From: Alphaproteobacteria bacterium
Lineage (GTDB): Bacteria; Pseudomonadota; Alphaproteobacteria; Micropepsales; Micropepsaceae
Direction of reading: 5' to 3'
Assembly: GCA_021325375.1 (NCBI GenBank)
Contig: JAJPHG010000016.1
Location: 1 to 64,000 of the forward strand
DNA length: 64,000 bases
Shown: positions 14,803-27,786 of the stretch, in pieces
Numbering within the stretch: position 1 is the first letter of the stretch
How the letters are laid out: each line of letters begins with the position of its first letter
Made by a program: the position numbers and the translations under genes
Notes under the pieces: generated by a model
The model's database searches: none
Told to the model about the DNA's origin: nothing
Seen by the model: the letters and a program-made list of their open reading frames with translations, nothing else

Positions 14803-17800
14803 TCATGGAAGATCCTGACCCGGATCCGGCTCCTCGATCTTGCGCTTATCCGCTTCGGTCACCTCGACCGGCTTTTCTCCCATCGCCATGAGCGCGGCAT
14901 TCAGTTCCGCAAAAGTGCCGGCCTTTGTCGCGGTCCATTCGCGTTTCGCCGTTTCGAGCTTCGACATGATCTCGGCGACGAATTGCTGCTGCACCGGCGT
15001 TGGAGCGCCGTCCACGGATTCCAGGGCACGCTCGATGCCGACGAGCGATCGAGCCAGGCTTTCAAACGTCGCGGCGCCCGGCGCAGGCTTCGCGCGAAGG
15101 CGGTCGACCAAAGTGCGTATCGTGGCTTCCGCCTTGCCCGCCGCTTTTGGAAACCGCGCGTCCAGCAGCTTACGCAATGCCGCCTGTTCTCTGTAGAGAT
15201 CGCTGGCCTCGGCCAGTGCGGCATCGATCTTCTGCGACATTGCCAGAGAAGCCGCGAGATCGGCGGCGCTGGCGGTCACCCGCGGATCTTCCACGACCGA
15301 AAGCATTGCGGTGCGACGTTGAGCGTTCGCCTCCAGCACGACCGTATAGACTCCCGGCAGTACAAAGGGCCCCTCGGGCTCGATCGGTGTCCCGCGGCCC
15401 CAGGCCGCTGCAATGCTGTAGCTGTATTCGGCCGCGTCGGGTCTTTCGTAGCGCAGATCCCAAATGAAACGATGCATGCCGGGCGCGGCGGGAAGCACCT
15501 GTGGCTTGCGCGTCCATGTCTTGGCGAAATAGCGCTCCGCCTTGGGCGTCTGAGCGGGCTCGGCGCTTGAGAAGCGGCGCACGACGTTGCCGCCTGCGTC
15601 CAGGATCTGAAGCGTCACCGGACCGTTCGTGCCGGCGCCGAGCCAGTAATCGACAACGGCTCCCGCCGGCGGATTCTCGCCGGCCGGCGTTTCCGGCGGC
15701 AGCGGCGTGTCCCTGTTGTTGTCGGGGTGAACGCGGAACGCACGCGCCGGAGTGAAAAGATGCAGCGGTTCTTGCGCCACGCCGCCGGCGATTTCCCGCA
15801 AAGGCTCCAGATCGTCCAGCACCCAGATGGCCCGGCCCTGGGTGGCGGCGATCAAGTCGTCGCCATGCACCAGAAGATCGGTGATCCAGGCCGTCGGCAG
15901 GTTCTGCTGCAACGGCATCCATCGCGCACCGTCGTCGAACGATACGAAGACGCCCTCATCGGTTCCGGCATAGAGCAGACCTTGCTTCACCGGATCGGCG
16001 CGCACGACGCCGACGAAATGATCGCGCGGCAGGCTCGCGTCGATCTCCTTCCAGGTCTGACCGTAGTCGCCCGTGCGCAGGACATACGGCTGGAAATCGT
16101 CGATGCGGTGCGCGTCGATCGCCGCATAGGCGACGCCGTCGGCGAGCGTGGAGACGTCGAGCGATTGAACCTTGGCCCAGAGCGGTATGCGGGCCGGTGC
16201 CACATTGTCCCAATGCGCTCCGCCGTCATGCGTGAGTTGGATCAAGCCGTCGTCGGTTCCGACCCAGATCTCATCCGCGTGACGCGGCGAAGGCGAGATG
16301 GCGGAAATGGAGCCGTATCCGCACACCTTGGCGTCCGCTCGAGAGACCTCGCCGTCGCAGTTTCGTGCCTCCGCCGTCCTGCCGGTGAGATCGCCGCTGA
16401 TGGTCGACCAGTTTCGGCCCTGGTCGCGCGATCGAAACAATACCTGCGCGCCCAGATAGAGCGACGCCGGTCCGGTGCTCGACGCGGCAAGCGGCGTCAT
16501 CCAGAGATAGTGATATTTGGTGAGCGTCGGACGTTTGCCGTAATTGCTCTCGATCCACGGCGAAACGTCTTCGACCTGCCCCGTGCGGCCGTCCCATCTG
16601 CTCACGCGGCCGCCCAGTCCGGAGCCGTAGACGATCATGGGATCGGCGGGGTCCGGGATATCGTAGTCGCGTTCGTCCCCGCCTATCGGATGCCAGTCGC
16701 GAAACGTGAGCTGGCCATAGTCGCTGCGGCTGGCGATGGCGACGGTGCCGCTGTCCTGCTGGCCGGAATAGATCCAATAGGGAAAGCGGTCGTCGGCGGC
16801 GAGATGGTAGAATTGCCCGGTCGGCTGGTTGTACCAGCTGCTCCACGTCCGGCCGCCGTTCACGCTCACCACCGCCCCCTGGTCCGAGCCGGTGATCATG
16901 TGATCGGGATGCAGCGGATTGATCCAGACGTGGTGATAGTCGTCGCCGCCGGGTGAGCCCTTCACGATGTCGCAAATCTTTCCGCCCTGTGCGCAGCGCC
17001 GTATCGACTGCCCGACCGTATAGACGACGTCGGGATCGTTCGGGGACACGGTGAGCCGGCTCGCATACCAGCTGTTGAACTCGCTGGAATCGTTGACGCG
17101 CGCCCAATGCGTGCCGCCGTCGTCGGAACGATAGAGACCGCCGGCTTCGTCCGAATCCACCGCGGCGTAGACCCGCGTGCCCTTGGACGTATGCGTCACT
17201 CCGAGGCCGATCCGGCCGAGCGCGGAGCTGGGCCATCCATTGCCCGACAATCTGGTCCAGGTGGCGCCGCCGTCCTTCGATCTGTAGATCGCGCTGCCCG
17301 CGCCCGTGACCGGCGTGAAGTAGCTCAGCCAGGGGTATTGATGGGCTTCCCAAGCCGAGGCGAACAGCAGTCGCGGATTCTTGGGATCGCTCGCGATGTC
17401 GACGACGCCGGTCCAATCGTTGATCTTCAGCACATGCGACCAGGTCTTGCCGCCATCGGTGGAGCGGAACAGGCCGCGCTCGGCGCTGGGGCCGAAGAAA
17501 TGCCCCTGCGCGCCGACCAGGACGACGTCGGCATTCTTCGGATCGACCCAGATCTTTCCGATATAGCGCGTGTCGGCCAGACCGAGCGCGGTCCAATGCG
17601 CGCCACCGTCCATCGATTTGAATACGCCCAGCCCGGCGGCGATGTCGTAACGCGGCTCGGGCTGGCCGGTACCGATATAGATGACGTTGGGTTTCGACGG
17701 CGCCACGGCGATGGCGCCGATCGAGGCCGCCGGACCGTGCTGGAACAAGCCCTGCCAGGTGCGCCCGGCGTCGTCGCTTCGCCAGATACCGCCGCCGGCG

Positions 17801-17988
17801 GCGCCGAAATAGAACGTGTCCGGCTTGGTGGCCACGCCTTCCACCGCGGTCGCCCAGCCCGCGCGGAACGGGCCCAGCTGGCGCCAGTGAAGATCGCTGA
17901 AGAGCCCGGGATCGGGTTGTGTTTGCGCGCCCGCGACGCCTGCTCCAAAAAGCATGAGCGCCGCGCAGCCGATGAGCTTCAGCCGCAT
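14803..17988 (-). CDS. Secreted BNR/VPS10-like beta-propeller protein (copy 1)
   Basis: The 1061-aa exported protein has a signal peptide of about 22 residues. A long series of Asp-box (BNR) repeats follows, such as RSDDAGRTW, RSTDGGKTW, RSKDGGATW and RSDDGGTHW, spread over about residues 30-750, as in sortilin/VPS10 and sialidase-like propellers. The last 300 residues carry a beta domain and a helical tail. Proteins of this type are often annotated glycosyl hydrolase, but I see no proven catalytic residues; they are exported and may bind or process surface polymers or peptides. ATG 17988 is chosen because it starts the signal peptide and has GAGG upstream. It is the last of four genes in a leftward operon with a TonB receptor, 43 bases downstream of it. 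Confidence 0.85.
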   Translation of the reverse strand: MRLKLIGCAALMLFGAGVAGAQTQPDPGLFSDLHWRQLGPFRAGWATAVEGVATKPDTFYFGAAGGGIWRSDDAGRTWQGLFQHGPAASIGAIAVAPSKPNVIYIGTGQPEPRYDIAAGLGVFKSMDGGAHWTALGLADTRYIGKIWVDPKNADVVLVGAQGHFFGPSAERGLFRSTDGGKTWSHVLKINDWTGVVDIASDPKNPRLLFASAWEAHQYPWLSYFTPVTGAGSAIYRSKDGGATWTRLSGNGWPSSALGRIGLGVTHTSKGTRVYAAVDSDEAGGLYRSDDGGTHWARVNDSSEFNSWYASRLTVSPNDPDVVYTVGQSIRRCAQGGKICDIVKGSPGGDDYHHVWINPLHPDHMITGSDQGAVVSVNGGRTWSSWYNQPTGQFYHLAADDRFPYWIYSGQQDSGTVAIASRSDYGQLTFRDWHPIGGDERDYDIPDPADPMIVYGSGLGGRVSRWDGRTGQVEDVSPWIESNYGKRPTLTKYHYLWMTPLAASSTGPASLYLGAQVLFRSRDQGRNWSTISGDLTGRTAEARNCDGEVSRADAKVCGYGSISAISPSPRHADEIWVGTDDGLIQLTHDGGAHWDNVAPARIPLWAKVQSLDVSTLADGVAYAAIDAHRIDDFQPYVLRTGDYGQTWKEIDASLPRDHFVGVVRADPVKQGLLYAGTDEGVFVSFDDGARWMPLQQNLPTAWITDLLVHGDDLIAATQGRAIWVLDDLEPLREIAGGVAQEPLHLFTPARAFRVHPDNNRDTPLPPETPAGENPPAGAVVDYWLGAGTNGPVTLQILDAGGNVVRRFSSAEPAQTPKAERYFAKTWTRKPQVLPAAPGMHRFIWDLRYERPDAAEYSYSIAAAWGRGTPIEPEGPFVLPGVYTVVLEANAQRRTAMLSVVEDPRVTASAADLAASLAMSQKIDAALAEASDLYREQAALRKLLDARFPKAAGKAEATIRTLVDRLRAKPAPGAATFESLARSLVGIERALESVDGAPTPVQQQFVAEIMSKLETAKREWTATKAGTFAELNAALMAMGEKPVEVTEADKRKIEEPDPGQDLP

Positions 17989-18031
17989 CCTTCTTGGCCT
18001 CGATCCGGATTTCCGCGGCGAAGCTAACCTC

Positions 18032-20133
18032 TCAGAGCGAGGCGTCAACCTTTATCCAGAGCGTGCGTGCCGGCAGCAGGTAGAACGACTGGCTCCCGAA
18101 CTCGCTCGCCGAAACCGGTGGGCGCTGGTCGGTGAGGTTGCTGCCCGATAGCGTCACTCCGTAGCGTCCCATGCGGTACCCCAGTGTCGCGTCGAGCGTG
18201 ACATAGGCCGAATCCGGCGCCGTGTTCTCCTCGTTCAGCCAGCGATGGCCGACATAAGTGGCGACGAGTGTGGCATTGAGGCCCTGGGTCGGCACGTAAA
18301 GCAGCCCTGCGGAAGCCAGAACGCGCGGCGACAGGGTGAGTTCGTTGCCGTCGACGTTCACCGGATTTCCCGAATCGTCGACCGTGGTGAACCGCGTGAA
18401 GCGCGCGTCGTGGTAGGCGAGGTTCGCGGCAAGCGCGAAATCCGGCATCACGGCATAGCGGGTTTCGATTTCCGCGCCCTGCAGGCGCTCCTTGGCTGCG
18501 TTCTCGAGTTCGCCGGTGACCGGATTGGGCACGACGAGGTTGGCGAAATCCTGCAGGAACAGCTCCGCCTCGTAGGACAGGCGCCCGCCCGCGGCTTCGC
18601 CTTTCAAGCCGGCTTCGTAGCTTTGCGCCGTCTCGGGCTGCAGGATATCGGGCGTGTTGTCGGGACCGAAATCGATCGCCGCGGGCTTGAAGGCATCGCG
18701 GTAGTCGGCATACAGCACGGCGCCGTCGCTGCCCTGGCCCCACAGCCGATAGCTCGCACCCAGCGTCTCCGAAAGCCGCACGACGTTGCGTGATGCCGTG
18801 TCGAACTCGTCCAGCGTGTGGTCGAAGCCGTCGATATGCGCCGAGTCCTTGTGCTCGTCGGTTTCGTTCAGCCTGAGGCCGGCAACCACATCCCAGCGAT
18901 CGTCGGGCTTCCAGTCGACCTGCGCATATTGCCCCGCGAAGACCCTTCGATCCGCAACGCTGTTGATCTCGTCGACATGCAGGCTGGTGGTTGGCGGTGC
19001 GATGGTGAGCCCGTTCAGCGGAACATAGTACTCGCCGTTGAGGCTTCGCTGCCGGCCTATGCCGTAAAGCAGATCGGCACCGACGAGCAGCGTCGCGCCG
19101 CCGCCCAGATCGCTCGCAAGGTGGCTGTCGGCGTAGAGATCGTTGATGAGGCGGTACTGGTTCTGGGAATCCGCGTTCGGCGAGCCGTCGTCGATCAGAT
19201 CGGGCCGCAGGAACCCGCGCACGTCGCGGATGTCGGAATGCGCGAAGGAAACGACCGAATCCCAGGAACCCCAGGAAGTCGGCAGCGTATAGCCGAGCGA
19301 CAGATGGTATTTGTTCTCGGCGATCTGGGAATCGGCCGGCTGATAGTTGGCGTTGATCGGCGTGATGTCGTTGAGCGCCGTCCCGACGCGCACGATCGGG
19401 CTCGGCGGAAGATCGTGAACCAGCGTCACGTCGGCATCGAGGCGCAGCGTCCCGCCACCGAGACCGACCGCAGCGCGATAAAGAAGCTTGCCGTCGTCGA
19501 TCGCCTCGCGCCTGTCCGCGAAGCCGATATTCTCGCCGCTGACGGCAAGCGATTGAACGAGGCTTCCCATCGCCGGCAAGGCAAAGGATGCCGAGCCGCG
19601 ATAGGATCCGAAGCTGCCGAACGCGGCGTCCGCCTCGTTGGCGGACTCGCCGGCCGGATAGTGCAGCACATGGACGACGCCGACGAAGGACGTCGCGCCG
19701 TACATGACGGGGGCCGCACCTTTGAGGATTTCGACGCGCTCCACGTCGGTCAGATCCAGCGTCGAGATCGCCGGATTGAACGCCCCGCCCCATGGAACGT
19801 CGTCGACCACCAGCAGGAAGGCGTCGAATTCGTGAAGCCCCCAGAACGACGGCACCGCGCTCGACGGTCCCGCGTCACCGCCGGGCGGCGCTTCGACGCC
19901 CGGCACGAGACTGAGTGCCGTTCGAAGATCCGTGGCATCGCGGCCGAGCATCTCGTTTCCGGTGATCACCGAAATATCGGCCGGAACCTCGTCGATCGGC
20001 TCGGGGATCTTGGTCGCCGTGACGACAACCTGCTCGATCCGGTCGCTCGCCTGGTCGGCCTCGGCCTGTGGCGACAGACCAAGCGCAAGCACCGCGCCCG
20101 ACAGGGCGGCTTGAAGACGCACACAGTTTCTCA

Positions 20134-20134
<1 letters not shown>
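18032..20134 (-). CDS. TonB-dependent outer-membrane receptor
   Basis: The 700-aa protein has a signal peptide (about 1-26), a TonB-box-like EQVVVTATK (34-42) and a plug domain to about residue 160. The plug contains DVERVEILKGAAPVMYGATS. A 22-strand beta-barrel ends in an aromatic-rich C-terminus (LWIKVDASL). It imports a large substrate such as a siderophore, cofactor, peptide or glycan across the outer membrane using TonB energy. Its start overlaps the stop of the upstream BNR/VPS10-like gene (TGATG), so they are translationally coupled. A second such gene follows. The pairing suggests that the propeller proteins handle the same ligand. The ligand is not evident. Confidence 0.93.
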
Positions 20135-23378
<3,244 letters not shown>

Positions 23379-23382
<4 letters not shown>

Positions 23383-24161
23383 TTGGATTGGGAAGCGGCG
23401 GCCGGCTGGGCCGGCATGGCGAAGGCATCGGCCGGGACGGCGAGGTTCGCCTCGCCGGACGCGATGGTGATCGTCTGCTTGTCCGCGTCGGCGGAATTGC
23501 GCGGGCCCGAAGAGATCGAAAACGGGAAATAGACCCCGGCCACCCGTTCGTAGTCGCCAAAGTCCGTCTCGGTCTCCTGTTCGGCGCCGCGTATGGTTCG
23601 CCGTTCGATGACCTTGATCTCCAGGAACACGTCGGGGTCGAGGAAATAGGTGAAGACCGTGCCGTCGCTTTCCGAGACGCGAAGCTTGTAGCTCAGCGTT
23701 CCGTCGACATCCTCGCGGCCCAGATAATCGACCTTCGAACCCTTGGCGGAAGCCGCGAGCAGCGCCCCATCGATCAGCGCTTCATCGGACAATGCCCGTG
23801 CCTCATCGGCGCCCATGCGCTCGGCATCCTTGCGGCCCTCGAATGGATTGATGCGCCAGCCGTTTTTTCCGTCATAAGCTTGAACGACGGTGAGTCCCTG
23901 GATCGAGGCGTCGACGCGCACCGCACATGTATCGGTGTGTGGATCCAGGCGCTGCCGCCTCTCGGTGTAGGCGAGCTTGAAGTCGCCCGGGAATCGCAGT
24001 TCCCCCTTGGTGACATAGGACGTGATCGCGGCGAGCTTTTCGGCGCCGCCGCGTGCCGCCAAGTTCTTGGCGACAAGCTCGTCGGCGGTCTGGGCCTGGG
24101 CTGCCGAAGAAACGGCCAGCATCAGGATCGGCGAAGCAATCGCGATGGTTCGCAAGCTCAC
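23379..24161 (-). CDS. LolA/outer-membrane lipoprotein-sorting-like periplasmic protein
   Basis: The 260-aa product has a signal peptide (about 1-23, ending AQAQ) followed by ADELVAKNLAARGGAEKLAA and beta strands typical of the LolA/RseB-like fold, including YVTKGELRFPGDF and YFLDPDVFLEIKV. Such proteins bind lipids or lipoproteins in the periplasm, although many in this branch have unknown roles. GTG 24161 is the start, with GAGG about 10 bases before it. It is the first gene of the leftward four-gene operon and overlaps the next gene by four bases. A role in handling a lipidic ligand of the receptor is possible but inferred. Confidence 0.8.
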
Positions 24162-24362
24162 TGTGTTTCCCCCTCGGCATGATGCGGCCGCTCAACCGGC
24201 AGGGTCTCCGATGCACCCGGCGCGGTCAATGCTAGTTCAAAATACGAGGACCGACAGCCTGCGTTGCCGGTGTGGCAGGCATGCGCGGCGGTAGATGTGG
24301 TATACGGACCGGTGCCAAGCAGGGGCATCGAGAAGCACCTGCGATCGGAATTGGGGGAATCC
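24162..24362. promoter_or_regulatory. Divergent promoter region for the propeller/TonB locus
   Basis: About 200 bases separate the leftward LolA-like operon and the rightward third propeller gene. Both promoters must lie here, so the two arms may be co-regulated. No operator palindrome stands out by eye. Confidence 0.35.
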
Positions 24363-27300
24363 ATGAAAACCAAGCCGCTGGACCGCCTCAAGGTCGCTGC
24401 CTTTGCGCTCGCCGTACTGGGTGTTTCGATGCTCATCGCGCAGGCCGCCGCTGGCCCTGGCGCCAAGGCGCCACCGGTGTCCTCAGCCGGTCAAGCGGCG
24501 TTTCCCGTCAACGCCAGCCTTTTCAAGGCACTTCAATGGCGCGGTATCGGGCCCTATCGCGGCGGGCGCGCGCTCGCCGTCACCGGCATCGCCGGAGACG
24601 CCTATACCTTCTATTTCGGCGCGGTCGCCGGCGGCGTTTGGAAGACGACCGACGCGGGCGCCACCTGGCAGAGCTTGACGGACCACACGCCGATCTCCTC
24701 GGTCGGCGCGATCGCGGTCGCCCCCTCGAACCGGAACATCCTTTATGTGGGCACCGGCGAGGCCGCCCCGCGCGGCGACATCACTTACGGTGATGGCGTC
24801 TACAGGACGAGTGACGGCGGCAAGACGTGGACAAATGTCGGCCTCAAGGACTCCCGGCAGATCGGAGCGCTGATCGTCGACCCGAACAATCCGGACATCG
24901 TGCTCGTCGCGGCGCTTGGCCATGCCTTCGGACCCAACGCGGAGCGCGGCGTGTTCCGCACCACCGACGGCGGCAAGACCTGGGTGAAAGTCCTCTACAA
25001 GGACGACCAGACCGGCGCGATCGACGTGAGCTTCGATCCGCACAATTCGAAGATCGTCTATGCCGCGCTGTGGCAGGCACGCAGGCAGCCGTGGAATTTC
25101 TCCAGCGGCGGGCCGGGCAGCGGACTCTATCGCTCCGGCGACGGCGGCGTGACGTGGACCCGGCTTTCCGGCAACGGCTTGCCTGGCGGAATCCTGGGCC
25201 GCATCCACGTCTCGGTATCCGGCGCGGACTCCAACCGCGTCTACGCGATGATCGAGGCGGCGCAGGGCGGCCTGTTCCGTTCGGACGACGGCGGAACGCA
25301 TTGGCGGCGCATCAACGACGATGGCCGCTTGAGCCAGCGCGCCTGGTATTTTTCGACGATCCTGGCCGATCCCAGGCGCGCCGACACGATCTATGCGGAA
25401 AACACCGGGCTTTTCCGCTCGACCGACGGCGGCAAGAGCTTCGAACTTCTCTCCGCGCGGCACGGCGATCATCACGGGCTCTGGATCGATCCGGCCAATC
25501 CCGACCGCATCATCGATTCCAGCGACGGCGGCGCCACCATCAGCTTCGACGGCGGCAAGAACTGGACCACGCAGAACAATCAGCCGACGGCGCAATTCTA
25601 TCACGTTGCCGTCGACAATCAGTTTCCCTATTACGTCTATGGCGCGCAGCAGGACAATTCGAACCTGGCGATCGCCAGCCGCGACGACGAAGGCGCGATC
25701 ACCGAAAAAGACTGGTTCAACGCCGGCGGCGGCGAATGCGGCTTCGTCATCGCCGATCCGCGCGATCCGCAGATCATTTATTCGACCTCGGAGAACTTCA
25801 TCGTCCGCTTCGACCGGCACACGCGCCAGGACCGTGTGATCTCGGTTTGGCCCATCGACGTGTCCGGCCACGCGGCGAAGGGCCTGGAGCACCGCTTCAA
25901 CTGGACCTCGCCGCTCGCCATGTCGCCGTTCAGTCCCGACACGCTCTATTTCGGCATGGAGAGGCTCTACAAAACCACCAATGACGGCAGCAGCTGGACA
26001 CCGATCAGCGGCGATCTCACCCGCAACGACAAATCCAAGCAGGAAGCTTCGGGCGGCCCCATCACCAAGGACATCACCAGCGTCGAATACTACGACACGA
26101 TCTTCGCCATCGCGGAGTCGCCGCTGAAGAAGGGCATGATCTGGGTCGGCACCGATGACGGGCTCGTCCAGCTCACGCGGAACGGCGGCGGTGCCTGGTC
26201 GAACGTGACGCCGCACGACATGCCGCAATGGGGCACGGTCAGCATGATCGAGCCCTCGCGCTATGACGCCAACACCGCCTATGTCGCGGTGGATCGTCAC
26301 AAGCTCGACGACATCAAGCCTCACGCCTTCAAGACGACTGACGGCGGCAAGACATGGGCCCACATTGATGCCGGCCTTCCCGAAGGCGCCTTCGTCCATG
26401 CCGTGCGCGAGGACACAGTCAAGCGCGGCCTGCTCTATGCCGCCACGGAGACCGGCGTGTTCGTCTCCTTCGACGACGGCGGACATTGGCAAAGCCTGCA
26501 GATCAACCTGCCGCGCTCGCCGGTCCACGACCTGGTGGTCAAGGGCGACGATCTCGTCGTCGCCACCCATGGCCGTTCGTTCTGGATTCTCGACGATATC
26601 ACGCCGCTGCGCCAGGTCGCGCAGGCCTCGGCGGCGACCAGCGCGTTTCTCTATGCTCCGCAGACCGGCTATCGCCTCTACTATCCCGACGAAGTGGACA
26701 CTCGTCCGCCGGTGGGCCAGAACCCGCCATCCGGTGTGCTTGTCGACTACTATCTGCCCGCGCAGACCGGCGGCACCCTGACCATCGACATCCTCGATGC
26801 CAAGGGCGGCGAGGTGCGCCATCTCAGCAGCGAAAAGTCGAAGAAGGCCGAGCAACCGCCGGAGTGGCCGGATCAGGTCCATCCCACCGACACGCTGCCC
26901 GCGCAGCAGGGCATGAACCGCTTTGTCTGGAACCTGCGCTACGACGATCCCGTGCAGATCCCCGGCGCGTTCTATGCCGGCCTCGAGCCGCGCGGCCCCA
27001 TCGCGCTGCCGGGCAAGTACACGATCAAGCTCAGCTATGGCGGCCAAAGCCAAACCGTGCCGCTGACCATCGCGGCCGATCCGCGGGTAAAGGGCCCGCT
27101 GACCGGACTGCAGCAGAAATTCGCGCTATCGATGGAGGTCTATCACGATCTCGACGCGCTGCACCGCGCGGTGAACGACATCCGCGCGCTGAAGGCCGAC
27201 GTTGCCGCGGCGGTGAAGAAAGCCACCGGCAAGCCCAGCGCCGCGGGGCTCGCCGCCGAAGGTGCCGCACTGACGAAGCAAGCCTCGCTGATCGAAGGCC

Positions 27301-27548
27301 TCTTGATGCAGGTCAACATCAAGGGCTCGGAGGCCAACCTCAACTTCCCGGGAATGCTCAACGAGCAGATCTATTCCTTTGGCGGCCTGCTGGAGGATGC
27401 GGACACCGCGCCCAACGCGCAGGAGGTCGAGACCTACGCCGGCATGCATGCCAAGCTCGGCGCACAGCTCGCGGCTTGGGACAATCTCAAGAAGACGCAG
27501 GCCACGGCATTCCGGACGCATGCGCAGGGAGCGACGGGAAAGCCGTAG
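24363..27548 (+). CDS. Secreted BNR/VPS10-like beta-propeller protein (copy 3)
   Basis: This 1061-aa exported protein starts MKTKPLDRLKVAAFALAVLG with a signal peptide of about 30 residues. It has the densest Asp-box set of the three copies: KTTDAGATW, RTSDGGKTW, RTTDGGKTW, RSGDGGVTW, RSDDGGTHW, RSTDGGKSF and KTTDGGKTW. The C-terminal 300 residues hold a beta domain and an alanine-rich helical tail, as in copies 1 and 2. The start at 24363 has a GGGGGA sequence about 7 bases upstream; the longer frame from 24264 lies in the promoter region. It diverges from the four-gene operon and is probably regulated together with it. Its length equals copy 1 exactly, though sequence identity looks moderate. 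Confidence 0.87.
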   Translation: MKTKPLDRLKVAAFALAVLGVSMLIAQAAAGPGAKAPPVSSAGQAAFPVNASLFKALQWRGIGPYRGGRALAVTGIAGDAYTFYFGAVAGGVWKTTDAGATWQSLTDHTPISSVGAIAVAPSNRNILYVGTGEAAPRGDITYGDGVYRTSDGGKTWTNVGLKDSRQIGALIVDPNNPDIVLVAALGHAFGPNAERGVFRTTDGGKTWVKVLYKDDQTGAIDVSFDPHNSKIVYAALWQARRQPWNFSSGGPGSGLYRSGDGGVTWTRLSGNGLPGGILGRIHVSVSGADSNRVYAMIEAAQGGLFRSDDGGTHWRRINDDGRLSQRAWYFSTILADPRRADTIYAENTGLFRSTDGGKSFELLSARHGDHHGLWIDPANPDRIIDSSDGGATISFDGGKNWTTQNNQPTAQFYHVAVDNQFPYYVYGAQQDNSNLAIASRDDEGAITEKDWFNAGGGECGFVIADPRDPQIIYSTSENFIVRFDRHTRQDRVISVWPIDVSGHAAKGLEHRFNWTSPLAMSPFSPDTLYFGMERLYKTTNDGSSWTPISGDLTRNDKSKQEASGGPITKDITSVEYYDTIFAIAESPLKKGMIWVGTDDGLVQLTRNGGGAWSNVTPHDMPQWGTVSMIEPSRYDANTAYVAVDRHKLDDIKPHAFKTTDGGKTWAHIDAGLPEGAFVHAVREDTVKRGLLYAATETGVFVSFDDGGHWQSLQINLPRSPVHDLVVKGDDLVVATHGRSFWILDDITPLRQVAQASAATSAFLYAPQTGYRLYYPDEVDTRPPVGQNPPSGVLVDYYLPAQTGGTLTIDILDAKGGEVRHLSSEKSKKAEQPPEWPDQVHPTDTLPAQQGMNRFVWNLRYDDPVQIPGAFYAGLEPRGPIALPGKYTIKLSYGGQSQTVPLTIAADPRVKGPLTGLQQKFALSMEVYHDLDALHRAVNDIRALKADVAAAVKKATGKPSAAGLAAEGAALTKQASLIEGLLMQVNIKGSEANLNFPGMLNEQIYSFGGLLEDADTAPNAQEVETYAGMHAKLGAQLAAWDNLKKTQATAFRTHAQGATGKP

Positions 27549-27786
27549 CGGGCCTGCAGACGCGGCATGAGTCGTATTGGCTCGTGGCGCGCCGCGGGAA
27601 GGATTCCGCCGCTTATCTGCGTGAATGGACGCACTTCATCTTGGCGACGCAGCTTTCGATGTATCCAGCCACCTAGTTACCTAGCGGATGTTCTTGGTAA
27701 CTGCCGCTTATCCCCTTAAGTCTCTTTGTTCTATGCGTCCGACCGCCATCTGTTTCGGGACCCTTTCAAAGGAGAGACACGTTCAA
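27549..27786. other. Gap between convergent genes
   Basis: No gene is seen in these 238 bases. The region separates the propeller locus from the large leftward system and probably contains two terminators, but no clear hairpin with a T tract is visible. Confidence 0.35.

Noticed and set aside
24483..27053. Minus-strand open frame of 856 codons
   Set aside because: It is antisense to propeller copy 3; its Arg/Asp/Val-rich composition is typical of GC-rich antisense frames.
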